Shown piece after piece: positions 43,364 through 56,791 of a stretch of 64,000 bases of DNA. The position numbers and the translations under genes were made by a program. How positions within the stretch are numbered: position 1 is the stretch's first letter; every line of letters starts with the position of its first letter. This DNA is from Coriolopsis trogii (lineage: Eukaryota > Basidiomycota > Agaricomycetes > Polyporales > Polyporaceae): assembly GCA_020543525.1 (NCBI GenBank), contig JAHYIO010000001.1:2170001-2234000 (forward strand). Direction: 5' to 3'. The notes beneath the pieces were generated by a model that saw only the letters and a program-made list of their open reading frames with translations, did no database searches and was not told the origin of the DNA.

Positions 43364-46300
43364 ATGTTCTCCCACTCGAGCACTGCGACATATCCGCCTT
43401 CCCGCCAGTCCTCCCAGGCGAACCCAATCGATCTCACTCTTGACGACGACGACGACGACATTCATGTCACCGAGCGCATGTCCAAGCGACCATGTACGAG
43501 CTCGAGAGCATTCAATGCCAGCTCCTGCGCCCCAACCACTCCCTCCTCCGCATATAGTCGACAATCCTCCTCCGGTCTATCTCCTGCTATGTCTCATTCC
43601 AGTCTCGCTCCTCACAACGCGCCCAGCGCGCCTTCCAATTCCCGTACACCTCATTCGTCTCAATCCTCCTCGTATTATCGCGACAATTACGAGACACCCT
43701 CTCCGAACGAGATTCGAGCGGCTCACTTCCAAGGTCCATCCACCTCGGCAGCCTTCTTCCAACATCGGCAGCAGCAACAGCAGCCGCCTTCGCCGCCTGC
43801 AAATCCTCTGAATGTTTCGCCACCCCGCCCTGCACCTAACGGGACTCATTCTTCGAACGGCGCGGCACGTCAAGTAATAGACCTCACAAACTCACCCTCG
43901 CCGCCGCCTCAGCAGTACCGGCCTCAGCCTCCGCAACCTCCACAACAAATGCAGTCTCAGCGGGCACAACCGGTCATGGGCAATCTGCCAATGGACTTAC
44001 CTCCCAAGACTCCCGTATGTATCGGTGTCATCGCTGCTACTGCCCTTGTACTTTATCCCATATCCTACCTCGAACCACAAGATTTCGGTAATCCGGACTC
44101 GGAGTGGGCACCTGTCCGACTTCAGTATGAACACTTAGACAACAAGCCTCCCGGACAGTCCGAAACTATTAACATTCGTCCTCCCTCCATCAAGGGACAC
44201 AATGGTGAGGTCATTCCGGGAGAAACCTTCGCTGTCGTCGAACAGAAGGTCGCGACCCATCTCGGTCCGATGTTGGGCAAAGGTCTCATCCGACTAGATG
44301 CCAAGATTCGACGTACAGTCCGAATTGTGAGTACGTTTGCACATCGACTCTTGGTCTGGCTCACGTGTTATAGCTTCCTATGCCCCAACTCCAAATGTTA
44401 GTCTTCACGCCGAAGGGTAACATCCCTGTCGTCTCCCATTATCTCCACCAGAACGGATTGTTCCTAGACCATCCTACCCTTCCTGCCGATATCCAGCATG
44501 CGTCTGCTGGTTATTACTTCAATCCTCACAATCCTCCACCTGGCGGTCATGCGCGGGCTCCGGTGGTCAACAGCCGTTCAGGCTACGGAGGTCCCAGTAG
44601 CACATTCAGTAGATGGAGCGCCCCCGCGGTCTCAGGGAGGAGCATTGAAGTTCAGCGAAGTCAGGTGGACGAGTTGTTCAAGAGCCTCAAAGGAGGCGAT
44701 GAAATTGAAGAAGCCGCCCCTCGTACGTTCGCTGTGCACGTCATCTTACGTATCTGTCTTCTCACTGATCTTGTTCCTGACCAAATAAAGCCCCCGAAGT
44801 CGCGACGACTCTGTACCCTCACCAGTTGAAGGCATTAACCTTCTTGCTTGCTCGGGAGCAGGAGGTCAGCGGTTCTACTCGACGGCAGACGTCGCTCTGG
44901 CAGGAGAGGACGAACCCACTATCACATCAGACTTCATGGGTCAACATCGTCACGCAGGCGGAAGAATTCGCCAAACCTTTCGAAGCGAAGGGCGCTATCC
45001 TGGCTGACGACGTACGTTCACCTGTTAATCTTACTTTTGACGTTGAAGCTGAGACGCCATTTTTCCACAAGATGGGTCTGGGGAAAACGATCACATGTGT
45101 CTCCCTCATCGCGGCGACCCTCAAGTCTGCCCGCGCGTTCGCCGAGTCACCCCTTACGCCTCCCCCTACGCCTCCTCCCCAGTACGGCGATGCACCCCTG
45201 ACGGGCGCCCATTTCAAAGGCAGTGTGTGGGGCATACCTCCTCATTCGATAGAGCCCCATGGGTCCGCGTCGAAAGGTAAAGGGAAGGTGGCCAAGGAAC
45301 AGGATCGCGTTGAGGCGGAGTATGCTCGAGCTTGCCGAATCAAGATGAAGAGTCGCGCGACCTTGATTATCTGCCCATTGTCGACCGTCGTCAACTGGGA
45401 AGACCAATTCAAGGAGCACTGGCGCGGCGAGGTCATCGTTTGCGGCGGTGGTGCTGGTGTACCTGACCAACAGACATTGACTGGCCTCGCAACGCCTACG
45501 GGCTCTCACTCGGACATCAAAACAGAGCAGAAGAAACCTTCCGTAGGCCGGATACGCGAGGGTCCTCCACTCCGCGTATATGTCTATCACGGGAACGCAC
45601 GCCGTCTTGAGCCTGCATTCCTTGCCAACTTCGATGCCGTCATTACCACGTATGCGACGCTCGCGTCCGAGTTCTCGAAGCAGTCGAAGAGCCTAGAGAC
45701 ACCGGAAGAGGACGATGACGAAGAGGGCGTCAGCAGCGAGGGTTTCATCGAGGTCGACGGGACCGGCCAGCCGATTGTCAAGCCGGGCAAGGCCAAGAAG
45801 GCGAAGAAGCGGAAGAAGAACGGTGCGTGCGCGGCGGACTCGACGAGTCCCTTGCAGAGCGTACACTGGTTCCGAGTCGTATTGGACGAAGCACAGTGAG
45901 TGTATGCTCCTGTCTTCATGAGGTCGTGTGACGCTTACATACATGTCTTGGCGTCGTTCTTCAGTTCAATCAAGGAGACGAGCACTGTTGGCTGCAGGGC
46001 ATCGTGTGACCTGTTCGCGGACCGTCGGTTGTGCCTGACGGGTACGCCGGTGCAGAACAAGCTGGACGACGTGTACGCTCTCATCAAGTTCCTACGGCTT
46101 GCGCCTTTCGACGACAAGAATATCTGGACCGAGTACATCGGTACGCCAGTGAAGTATGCGCAGCCCATCGGTGTCGCTCGACTCCAAACAATCATGAAGT
46201 GCATCACCCTCCGCCGGACCAAGGAGTCGCGTGACGAGGAAGGGAAGAAGATCCTGTCGCTGCCGCCCCGCCACGATGAGCTGCGGTTCCTGAAGTTCGA

Positions 46301-47856
46301 CGCGCAGGAGCAGGAGATCTACAACCAGTTCTTCAACGAGTCCAAGGCCGAGTTCCACGAACTGACGCACAAGAACGAGGTGATGAAGAACTACGTCGGC
46401 ATCCTACAGAAGATCCTCCGCCTCCGCCAGATATGCGACCACTACGAGCTCGTGCAGAACAAGGGCCTCGGGCTGGCCGGCGATGGCGCGCCTGCCTACG
46501 AAGATGTCGTCGCCACGATTGCACGCGACGGTATCAACCTGCAGCGCGCTGCCGTCATCTTCTCCCTCCTGAAGGAGGCCGGGACGGCGCAATGCGTCGA
46601 GTGCTCGTGCGAGCTCGCGACGATGGAGGTGAACAACGAAGGCATGGCCGAAGTCGACGCCCCGGCCGCGCCGTCGAAGCGCGGGCGCAAGCCAAAGGTG
46701 TCCGCTGCGCCGTCGCGCGCGTCGACGCGCCAGAACAGCCCGGCCGCGGCGCCGCAGCCGGTGCTGACGCGCTGCCAGCACCTGTTCTGCATCGAGTGCT
46801 TCCGCAAGTCGACGTTCCCCGGCTGGCCGTCCGTGCAGGGGGATGCGATACGCGGGTGCTCGGTGTGCCAGGCGGCGATGATGCCGACGGACGCGGTGCT
46901 GATCAACGTCGACTGTTCGACGCTCGAGAGCGTCATGTCCGGGGGTGCGGGCGCGGGTGGGGCGCAGGCGAAGAAGAAGGGGGCGAAGAAGGAGAAGCGG
47001 CAGAAGGGGATCGCGATCGAGGACTTTCATCCGTCGACGAAGGTGCGCGCGCTGCTGGGCGACCTCATCCAGTTCTCGAAGGCGAATCCGTACTCGGCCA
47101 ACTATGACCCGGGCTCGATCGAGGTGCAGATGGTGGACAACGAGGGCAACAGCGTTGACGATGGGATCACAAAGACGGTGGTGTTGTACGTGTGTCCTTT
47201 GACTTGTCGTGCGCGTTCGAGGCTCATTGGACTTTGTGTGCAGCTCCCAGTGGACGAGCATGCTGGACAAGTACGTTCGTTCTGCCTTTGTTTGTTTGCA
47301 CGGCAGCTGACGGTTTGATGCAGGATTGAAGATGCGCTCGAGGTCGCGAACATCCGTTATGACCGTCTCGATGGGACCATGAAGCGTGACGAACGCACGA
47401 AGGCGATGGAGGCACTCAAGCACGACCCCGGTTGCGAGGTCCTCCTGGTCAGTCTCAAAGCGGGTGGAGTCGGCCTCAACCTCACCGCCGCCCAACGTGT
47501 GTATCTCGTTGATCCATACTGGTGCGTCCGATTCGAGCACTCGACGGCCTTCAATCTCACTCGCCCGTTCTGCAGGAATCCCGCCGTGGAGAACCAAGCC
47601 GTGGACCGTATTGTGAGTGACACCCCTGGCCTGCACGTGCGAGTCTTGCCTCATCCCGATGTCGTAGCACCGACTTGGTCAGACCCGGCCCGTAACGACA
47701 ATCAAGCTCATCATCGAGAACACGATCGAGGCCCGTCTTCTCGAGGTCCAGAAGAAGAAGACGGAGCTGGCGAACCTCACGCTTGGCCCGCCGTTGAGCA
47801 AGTCCGACCTACAGGCGCGGCGCTTGGAGGAGCTCCAGGCGCTCTTCGCGTCGTGA
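43364..47856 (+). CDS. RAD5: Rad5/HLTF-type SNF2 ATPase with HIRAN and RING domains
   Basis: Nuclear replication-fork repair factor: DNA translocase plus E3 ligase for PCNA polyubiquitination. Exons 43364-44326, 44374-44722, 44791-45011, 45072-45895, 45965-47185, 47244-47270, 47324-47521, 47576-47612 and 47668-47856 give 1342 residues. The disordered N-terminus has two SUMO-interacting-like motifs (NPIDLTLDDDDDD near 24 and QVIDLTNSP near 175). A HIRAN-like domain (about 217-340) begins PVCIGVIAATALVLYP. The ATPase has ADDMGLGKT (about 512) and DEAH, the latter formed across the exon 4/5 junction. RING Cys/His cluster about 995-1085 (CVECSCEL, CQHLFCIECF, CSVCQA). Helicase C half: VFSQWTSMLDK, LKAGGVGLNLT, RIHRLGQT. 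The domain order is diagnostic; Rad16/Uls1-like relatives lack HIRAN. Confidence 0.92.
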
Positions 47857-48108
47857 TAACTTATGTGTGTTTCTCGTCTGTCTTGCGTGCGTACATACTC
47901 TATGCCACCTATAAACGTTCACGTAACTCGCCACTATTGTACCCCCGTGTTAAACGATGTTTCCTCGCCGTCGTTGCTTGTCGCCATGTTTTCTTGCTGC
48001 TGTATCACCATCATTTGTGTTCGGAGTTTGCGGGTGTGGAGGACTTTTGTGTTGGAAGCAGAAGATACTACGTGTCATTCACTGTCGTTGTTCGTCTCGT
48101 CTCCTACA

Positions 48109-50687
48109 CTAGAACGCGAAGTGGGCAGCGCTCTTGCGTCGGCCTAGTGCGTATACCAGGATCTGTGAGACAAAGAGGCCGATGGTGACGCCGATGGCGA
48201 CTTGGATCATGCGGATACCGAGCTCAAAACTGCCCGAGTACCGCTCTGCAGAGCTGTTGTAGTTCTGGATGAGCCCACCGCCGTTACCGATAGCAGACTG
48301 GACACGTTATCCTACGTTCAGCGAGAGCTCGCGCCATTCAAAGCATATGAAGCACCACTCACCGGCACGAGGAACAAGACCCCGGTGACCATGGCCGTGA
48401 ACGCCGTCCCGCCCACGATGCGGGAGTAGAGGTTCCCGCAGAGGCCGATGACAAACGCGCCAAACGCGGAGACGATGTCGCCGCGGTCGGAGATGAAGTA
48501 GTTGGCGACGCGGTTCGCGGCGTAGGCTGCGCAGGAGAAGACGACCATGACGGGGAGCTGAATCGACCGGATCGCCTGCAGGTTCGCGATCGAGGAGCAG
48601 GTCGAGTAGAGCGGGACGAGGAAGAGCATCGTCCACCACGGGAAGGGCTGCCTGTACCACGGCCAGGACGGGTTTCGGTAGCAGCCTGTGGAAAAGATTG
48701 GATAACGTGTGAGGAACGGGTCGGACGGAGGGGTAGGGCTGGAGAGATACCTTTGATGATGTTGCTCTCCCCAGATTCTGCCGTCTGCATGAACGTGAAG
48801 GTGGCGCCCATGTCTGCGAGGGGCGTGTTGGTCGACGCGTTGCTGTTGATGATGTATCCGTGCAGCCTTTCAGAGTCCAGCATGGCGGTGGCAGCCATGT
48901 TTCGGCGGGCTTGGGGATTCACGAGTAGATAGAAGTCAGATCCGATGGTGAGACCAAATCCCTGTTCAGACCATCAGTGTGCGAACACTTGAAGGAAGGC
49001 ATGGATGGAGACATACAAGAAAGAGCGTGTAAATGATAGCATACACCATCCTCACGGACCCGCATAGGATGTTCCGGGAAGTCAACTCGAGCGCGGCGAT
49101 AACTGTGCGATTCCTCTGTGAATACATATCATGAGTAATACACAAGCCACTCACGGATGGTAAAACCGGGGAGGATGAGCACGACCCCGGCTGACGAGAT
49201 GGCGCTGTAGCAGAAGATGTTGCCAGGCAAAGTACCAAGCAACCGTGCGACGAACGAGACGATGATCGAGACCGAAATTCTGACAAGTCCATGTGTGAGC
49301 CTGATGTGCGGGGAATCTGCGAACCGGGACTTACTCGTAGACATTCGCATAGATCGTGCTTTTGGAGGCAGCATTTAGCCCCAGGTACTGAAGGACGGAC
49401 GCACTCAGTCCACTGATGAACATGTCTATGATCGAGCCTCCAAACGAGAGCACGCAGATGATCGAGGCGCACAAGAACGCGAGAAAACAGCGGATCCAGA
49501 TCGGATAGATAGGTTTCTCCTGGAGGATCTTCTTGAGCTGCTCGCAGCCCTCGGTCACCCCGACCTTGTCGTGCAGGACGTCGCGAATGACGAGGTGGAC
49601 CTTGTGCAGCTTCGTGAGCTGGACACGCCCGCCGGCGCGCACAAAGTGCGTCTCGGACGTGCGCGTCTCGGAGCTCATAAAAGTGACCATGATTAGGTTC
49701 GGGAGGTGGACGAAGGCGACGTGGATGTCCAGGATCTCTGCGGCGGAAAGCAGCTGGGACTCGATGCGGTGGGAAGGCGCCCCAAAAGAGAGCAACGCTT
49801 TCGCGAGGCGGAGGATGAACTTCTGCCTGGAGGTATAGTCTGCGAATTCAAGCACGGTCAGCATAAGCACACCTCCAGCACCCCATGCGTGCGCATATAG
49901 GCACCTCACCTTCGACGTGATGCATGATAGACGACCGCCGTCTCTCTCGCAGCAGCTGACACCGCTCCCTATAGCTCCTCTTCCTCCCCAGCGTGTGGTC
50001 ACCAGCAGGCGCCCCGCTACCCTCCCGCCCCATCCTGTTCCCCTCACCCCCCGCCTTCTCGTCCCTCTCATACAGCCTCGACGAGGACACGCTCGTGAGC
50101 ATCCCGCTCCCCCGCCTGATCGTCGGCGGCACGTCGCGCACCCGCCCCAGCCCGTGCGTCAGCCCGAACCTGATGAGCTCCCCGACGACGCCCTGCGTCC
50201 TGCCCTCTGCCCTCCCTCTCTCCTCCTCCGGCGGCGGACCTTCCTCCAGGCGGCTGAACGTCCGCCCGAGCGGGAGGCGGTCCCGGAAAAAGTCCGAGTC
50301 CATCGTCGACGACCGGCGCGGGAGCGTCGCGCGGCGCGGCTGAGATTGTGCTCCAGGCTGATGCGGAGGTTGAGAGCCCAGGCGGGCTTGGGCTTGTCCC
50401 GAGGGGCGAGGCTGCCGACCCTGACCTGAGCCCTGACCGGGAGGACCTCCCGCGGACGGTTTCTCTGCTCCCTTGGGCGATCCAACACGACCCTGGCCCT
50501 GGCCCTGGACGTCCGGAAAGTACGAGTCAGCCTGAGAGGCTTTCTTTGGATGCGGAGTGGGGAAGTCGCGCCGCCGCTGTGGGGGTTCAGACGGCGGTTG
50601 GTCTTCGTCATCCGGACCAGGAGCCAAGGTCGGTGCCGACTGTGACCATCGGATGTCACCACCGTCTCTTTGGGATTGCGAAGACAT
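48109..50687 (-). CDS. Prm10/ThrE-like multi-pass membrane protein (DUF1212 family)
   Basis: Seven exons 50687-49910, 49839-49335, 49279-49155, 49102-49017, 48961-48751, 48685-48363 and 48297-48109 give 738 residues. The first 250 are disordered and basic (Gly/Gln/Pro/Arg-rich, starting MSSQSQRDGG). The conserved soluble ThrE/DUF1212 domain follows: LRLAKALLSFGAPSHRIESQL, FVHLPNLIMVTF and SETHFVRAGG. Then come about eight to ten hydrophobic segments, including CFLAFLCASIICVLSFGGS, AISSAGVVLILPGFTI, VVFSCAAYAANR and VTGVLFLVPSAIGNGGG. Relatives are bacterial threonine/serine exporters and yeast pheromone-regulated Prm10. Transport substrate and membrane are unknown. It converges with the Rad5-like gene with about 250 bases between. 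Confidence 0.87.
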
Positions 50688-51327
50688 GTCTGCGTCTGCA
50701 AAGATCGGGTGAGGGTGTTTAAGAGATTTACCAAAGACCAGCTTTGGATAGAAGAGACTAGGCTGTTGGATAATGAGAGTGAGGGATAACACGCAGAAAT
50801 CTGGGTGTTTTATGAAGCGGGGGGACAGATATATATGCTGAGGCTGGCAGGCTGGACAGACAGCCTCCGGGGCCGATGTCGAGAGAGACGAGTCGCTGTC
50901 ATCGGGGGCGAACTGTCAGCAATAAATGTGAAGGTATTTCGATGTCACTCACCCCAGCGAAACAAACCAGCGACAACGCACGTCAGCCCTGGACACACTC
51001 ACCGGTACACATGCACACCGCGTCGTGTCCATCGCAGCACCGAGAGAAACGAGTGCGGAACGCGAGAAAGTGTTGGTATACAGATGATGGCGGGTGCGTC
51101 TATGAAAACACGGGACAAGCGGGTATTATACATAGCAATAAGTGACGGTCGTCAGCGTCGTGAAGGAGGGGGCGAGGCGTTGCGAACCTCCGTGTTCTAC
51201 TATCCAAGCAAGAAACCGGCAAAGAACCCAAAGCAGCAAGACCCTCGCGGAAACGAGGAGACAATGAACGACGAACAGGGCAGCGCACGACACCATACTC
51301 CAAGCTATCAGGGGCTACCTGCCGACT
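50688..51327. other. Intergenic region
   Basis: Promoter of the Prm10-like gene and 3' flank of the methyltransferase gene. A plus-strand open frame here (50805-51350) is charged, without motif, and is not called. Confidence 0.5.
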
Positions 51328-53591
51328 TCAGGACTCGGTGTAACCGATGAGAATCCGGAATTTCCTGCACGGAGGCTCCGGCTCGTCCTCCGCCAGCCGC
51401 TGCGCCTCGACAAGCTCTTGCCTCAAATGCATCTCCTCCGTCACCTCCGCCTTCGTCGGCGGGTCGCGCGCAGGAAGCTCCCACCCGTTCTGCACCGCAC
51501 AATGCCACAGCGCGATCCGCCCACGCATATCACTGCAAACAAAAGAAGCAAAGCAAAAACAAAGGAAAATCGGTCAGCTTCCATACCCATACCCTCCCCC
51601 TCGCACACTCACCTCTGATACAGCTCACACGCATACTCGAACCGCGCCCGGCTCGCCTGCTCACCATAATCCTCCTCCCTCCACCCATACCGCGCCAAGC
51701 GCTCGTCCCTCGCGAGCACGCGCGCCAGCAGCTCCTCCCACATCGCCTCCTTCGTCGCCAGCACCCGCCGGACCGCATAGTACAGCTGCATGCTCTTCGC
51801 CTCCCCCTGCGCCTGCACCTTCTCCTTCGGGAGCAGCCCCGCCGCGCCCTCGCCCCCCAGCGACGTCCCCTCGTCCGGCGCAGCGAGCAGCAGCGCCGAC
51901 GGCCGCCGTCCCGACTTGCCCGACCCGGACCCCGTGCCTGAGCCGGTGCCGGAGGACGTGGAGCCGACCCCGCTCTTGAGCGACACTGTCGAGGCGTTGT
52001 CAAGGTCATTTTTTCGCGTGAACGACACCACGTTCGCCACTTCCTCTTGCAAGGACGACAGCGATGGCGAGGGAGACACGCTGTGCTTGGCGTCCACCGG
52101 GTCCTGCAGCGTGGTCGAGGGGGAAGGGGCCAGGACGTGGTCTCCGAGACCGTCCGCGTTGGGACTGAAGCTAGGCCTCGCACTGGACACTGTGTAGTAC
52201 CCGTTGCCGTTCCCGTTGAGGTTGCCGTTGCCATTGACGTTGGCTGGTGGTGAGAAGCTGTGATGCGCTAGAGGAGAGTGGAAATCGCTGGGCGCCCCTG
52301 GTAGTGGCGCAAAAGGAGCGAACGGCGGGGTCGCCCATAGCGCAACAGGAGGCGACTGGACGCGCTCGAAATAAGACCCAAAGTATGCCGGGACGATGGA
52401 CGTCGGCGTCGGGTTGATGAATCTGTTGTACCAGACGTCGGTGAAGAGAGTCTCGAGCAGCTCATGTTCGTGCGTGAGGTGAGAGGTATCTGGTGCGCAG
52501 GGCATTGATAGGCGCTGCTGGACGCTGCCGGGCGTAGCGGTAGAGAGGCCGCGCGAGTGCATGCGGAGGACGTCGGTGTACCATCGGGGCAACGTTGGAA
52601 AAATCGCATCTGCCGAGCGATGAGAGCAGCTACAGGGGAGAAAGGCGAACATGCCCACCTTCCTCTACGTGTTCGATCAAGGCGCCCGGGGCCGCTACTC
52701 TGCGTATCTCCTAGAACGCCGTTAGCATATAAGCCATGCGCGCAAGAAGGGCGCATACTTCATAAAGGCCATTCCACTAGACGCGACGTGAATACCATGA
52801 TGAGCATTAGGCAATCAAGTCAAGGCGATGCGCATACAGACCTTGTTCTCGGGGACTCCGAGAGCTACGCCTTGAACATGGACGTAGTCAAACTCATCGT
52901 CTTCAAAGGGCAGTTTATTTCGCAAGCTGCACGAGATTGTCACAGAACGAAAAGAATTTGAAAGAAAATGTACGGACATGTTGGTGTGGACCCATTCTAT
53001 GCGGTCCGCAACCGTGGTATCAAGAGCCTGGTGGGGTATCTGGATGTTGACCATGTCGAGGCCAACCTGAGTGGACGCGTGAGGACGGCGATGAACGCGA
53101 GTGGAGGGCGCTCACTCACGAATGTGGCTTCTGGCCAATGCTTTGCGGCGGACACGACCCATACGCCGAGCTAGGGGAGGACTGTGAAGCGAAATGAGAG
53201 TGGGAGAGAAGGGAGGACGTACGCCGGTGCCGATGTCCAAACAGCGTTTAGGCGGGGAGGCAGGGTCAAGGTCGGCGAATGATGGAGAGCCTATAGTGGC
53301 TGACATCAAGGCGTGGTCGAGACATTGGCTGTGTAGGGACAAGGTTCAGATGGGGAGAGGGGAGAGGCTAGGGGGAGCATGGACGTACAGCTCGACGACG
53401 TCAGGGTCGAAGGAGAAGGGGTATGGAGCCTTGTCGCGACCGTATGCGTGGAGTTTTGAGCCGTTCTGGTAGACGAACTGGTTCTCCTTGCGGTGTGGGG
53501 CGCGGCGGGAGTCAGAGGAGTTTGTGTGAGTGGCGGAGGAGGAGCAGCTGAGGCGGGACTGGCGGGATGCGAGGGGATGCGGAGGACCCAT
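51328..53591 (-). CDS. Class I SAM-dependent methyltransferase with long disordered insert
   Basis: Exons 53591-53389, 53328-53223, 53170-53120, 53066-52978, 52926-52842, 52776-52759, 52710-52659, 52609-51613 and 51532-51328 give 601 residues. The Rossmann core is in the first 240: motif I KRCLDIGTGLGVWVVSAAKHWP, an acidic strand VGLDMV, then LPFEDDEFDYVHVQ (motif IV region) and EIRRVAAPGALIEHVEE. The second half carries a Ser/Thr/Gly/Asn-rich stretch of about 150 residues, then a helical charged region (MQLYYAVRRVLATKEAMWEE) and the tail FRILIGYTES. It resembles fungal LaeA/TAM-type methyltransferases only in fold; substrate unknown. One exon (52776-52759) is 18 bases. Start chosen at MGPPHPLASR. 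Confidence 0.85.
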
Positions 53592-54184
53592 GGTGTGCTC
53601 TGGGGACGGCGGACATGGGACGGGGAGGAGAGGAGAGGAGAGGAAGAAGATGGGCTCGGACGCGGAGGGCAAGGCCGGAACGATTAAGGTGGCCAGATTC
53701 GCAGGCCGCGTCAAGTCGCCCACTGCTCGCGCTCGCTGACCCTGGCCTGGCGCTCCTGGCCCCGATCGCCATCTGCTCGCGTATCATGGGTGTGCCTGTC
53801 CAGTGCGAGTGCGCCGGCATGTCCACATAACCATACCCTCCCACTGCGCCCACACGCCCAGCAGAGACCCCAGCTCCCGTCCGCCGGACGCGCCTTCTTT
53901 CCGCCCTGCACGGAGCGATGGTGGGAGGGGAGCACGAGGCGTGATCCGGGCCCGTTGTGCAGACCCGCGGAGGGCGAATGCGCGTTGAACGTGCAGAGTG
54001 CGAGCTCGAGGGCAACGGCAACGAGGGGCAGCCCTGGGCAGCCACCGCCACGCGAGCAGAAAGTCTGAATCGGGAGATCTGGGCCGCCGTTGGTTGCTGC
54101 TGGGAAATCCGCGCGGAGATCGCCTGTCCCGTTTATGGGCGCCACCCCCAGTCCAGCCGAGCGACCACAGCTCTCCCGTTCGCG
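53592..54184. other. Divergent intergenic region
   Basis: About 590 GC-rich bases between the head-to-head methyltransferase and GNL1-like genes. Long open frames run on both strands here only because stop codons are rare in such sequence. Confidence 0.5.
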
Positions 54185-56729
54185 ATGCACAGAAAGAAAC
54201 CGAGCTCGGCCAAACAGCGCAAGGAGCAGCTCCAGCTCAAGCGCGCCGTAAAGCGCGGCGACGTCCCCGCCCCGCCCCCCGCAAACCCAGATCGCCACCG
54301 CAAGGCTCGCAGAGGCCCCACCGGGCTGCCCGTAGGCTCAGCCACACGCTCCGCCGCCGCCGAATCCACTCGTCGCCTCGAGTCCTCCTTCGTCAAGCTT
54401 CCTCCGGTCTTCCTCGAGACAACAAGGGCTCTCGCCTCCGCCCTCCCTCTCACGCGCCCCATTCCCTCCGACCGCGCGATCCTCCCGGATGTTGACAAAC
54501 CTCTCCCAGGCGCCCCTTCTCCATCGCATGCCCCGCTGACGTGTCCGAGACGGCCAAAATGGCGCTACGACATGTCCAAGAAGGAGGTAGAGGCCAACGA
54601 ACAAGGCCTCTTCAAGAAATGGCTTGCTCAGACCGACGCGGCCGTCGACGCTTGGTGTCACCACACCACTGACGTCTCCCAGCCCTCGTCCTCTAGTACT
54701 GCGGCCGCTCAGGAACAAGCCCAATCCAACCAGACCATCCAAGACACCGCGGTCATACCCCGTGCCCCGACCTCGTTCGAGCGCAACCTTGAAGTCTGGC
54801 GGCAGCTGTACGCCCAGCCCTTTGTGCCTACCATAAACACACACTGACCACCGAGAACGCACCGGCAGATGGCGCGTGACAGAAATATCCCAGATCCTCC
54901 TCATCCTTCTCGACTCACGCTGCCCGACCCTGCACTTCTCTCCCGCGCTCGCCGCCTATCTCTCCGGCATCTCCAACGCCTCCCGCGTCCGCACCATCCT
55001 CGTCCTCACCAAGGTCGACATATCCGGCCCGGACAGAGCCGCCGCGTGGACCAACCATCTCAACTCCCTCTACCCCGGCGTACGTGTCGTGCAGGTAGAG
55101 TCGTACACGGAACGCTACCCAGAAGGGGACGCGTCCAATGCCAAGAAGCGGTTGTACGAGCCTCACCTACCGTCCGCGTTCCGGCAGACGCTCGTCGAAG
55201 CCCTCCGAGAAACTCACGCTGAGCTCGTCGAACCCCCTCCTGCCGTCAAGAACGACCCGGACAAGTTGGCTGCTTGGAAGCCTAGGATCAGGCCGGACGT
55301 CGACTGGGATGCCGTCCTCAAAGCTCAGGGTGGCCAGGTGGGGACCGCCGTAGGAGGCGCCGCCGCTCCAAAGCCCAGCACCAAGGCGCCCTCGGACGAC
55401 AACGCCCCCGAGGAACGCACAGAAGAAGAGAACGCGGAAGTCGAAGTGCTCACCATCGGACTGATCGGTAAGCTGTCATGGCTCTTATTGTGGCGCCCCC
55501 AGGATGATACCAAACGTATGACACAGGGCAGCCCAACGTGGGCAAGTCCTCCCTCTTGAACGCCCTCTTTGGAACCCAGAAAGTGAGGGCATCCCGGACG
55601 CCTGGGAAGGTAAGACGCAGTTGCGGTCATCGAGGAAGTCCTTCGGACGGTATTGACACTCGGGTTTTGTCGCGGTGCGCATCGCGCCACAGACGAAGCA
55701 CTTCCAGACGTTATTCTGGACGCCCGAGGTCCGGCTCGTGGACTGCCCAGGGCTCGTCATCCCCAACTATGTGCCCATGGAGATGCAGGTGCGGCTTCTT
55801 TTCTACATCCCCGGCCGCCCAATCCCATCCGAACTCGACCCCGCCGTCGAGGCGCCGCCCCTCGTTCACGCCAGAAACCACGTTCTCACCTCCTCCCCAG
55901 GTCCTGAGCGGGATCCTCCCCATCTCGCGCGTCTCCGCCGTCCCGATCTGCATCTACCACGCCGCGCAGCTCCTCCCGCTCGAGAAGATCCTCGCGCTCG
56001 CCCACCCGTCCCTCCTCTCCCCGCCCGCCGAGGACAAGCGGACGTGGCGAGAAGGGATGCGGCCGCGCGACGCCCCCGGTGGACCGAACGCGCTCGTGTG
56101 GACCGCGATGGACATCCTCACCGCGTACGCGAACAAGAAAGGGTGGATGACCGCCAAAGCGGGGCGGCCCGACGTCAATCGCGCAGGAAATGCCAGTGCG
56201 TGCCATGGTATTCTCGATACATGGCCTCGTTTGTTCTGACCGACCCTCGCTTGTTGATACGCTGTGTCCGCCGCGTGTTCGTCCGCTGCGTTCGCGCATG
56301 AACACATACGCAAACACCTGCAGTCCTGCGCGCCCTCGCCGAGGGCAAGATCCGCTGGGCGTTCTGGCCGCCGGGCACAGACCCACGGACGATAGAGGCG
56401 CACCAGAAAGGGCCAGACGGCGAGAGCACCGGGATCTGGATCGCACACGAGCACGAAGACCACGACCAGCTCGACACCGACACCGAGCCTGACGGCACGG
56501 ACGGTGACAATGACGAGCGTGGTGCTCTCAGTGACATTGACGACCACGACCACGACGATGATGACGAGGAGGACGATGACGATGACGACGAGAACGGGGG
56601 TGGCGGCGCCCGGAGCATTAGGCAAAACGTTTCCGGGGCGACGACGACGGGGAGATTTGGGGCACTTCTCGTCCTTGACGATCCCGACGGAGAGCCTGCT
56701 CAGGGCGGGGGTCCCGGTCCCAAATCCAC

Positions 56730-56791
<62 letters not shown>

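Noticed and set aside
43364..44326. Intron starting at GTATGT near 44015 in the Rad5-like first exon
   Set aside because: The read-through sequence PVCIGVIAATALVLYP is the start of the HIRAN-like domain, so the GTATGT is coding.
46404..47654. 416-codon open frame antisense to the Rad5-like gene
   Set aside because: Arg/His/Leu-rich with no motif. It overlaps the RING and helicase exons, which are strongly supported on the plus strand; stop codons are simply rare in this GC-rich DNA.
50805..51350. 181-codon plus-strand frame
   Set aside because: It lies in a promoter/3' region, has charged random-like composition, and ends inside the methyltransferase terminal exon.
53711..54298. 195-codon minus-strand frame in the methyltransferase/GNL1 gap
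   Set aside because: It overlaps the GNL1-like start, is Gly/Arg/Ala-rich, and has no splice or domain support.
56731..56784. GAC repeat as an assembly artefact or vector sequence
   Set aside because: It is in frame within an acidic tail that already contains many interrupted Asp/Glu codons, consistent with a native coding microsatellite.
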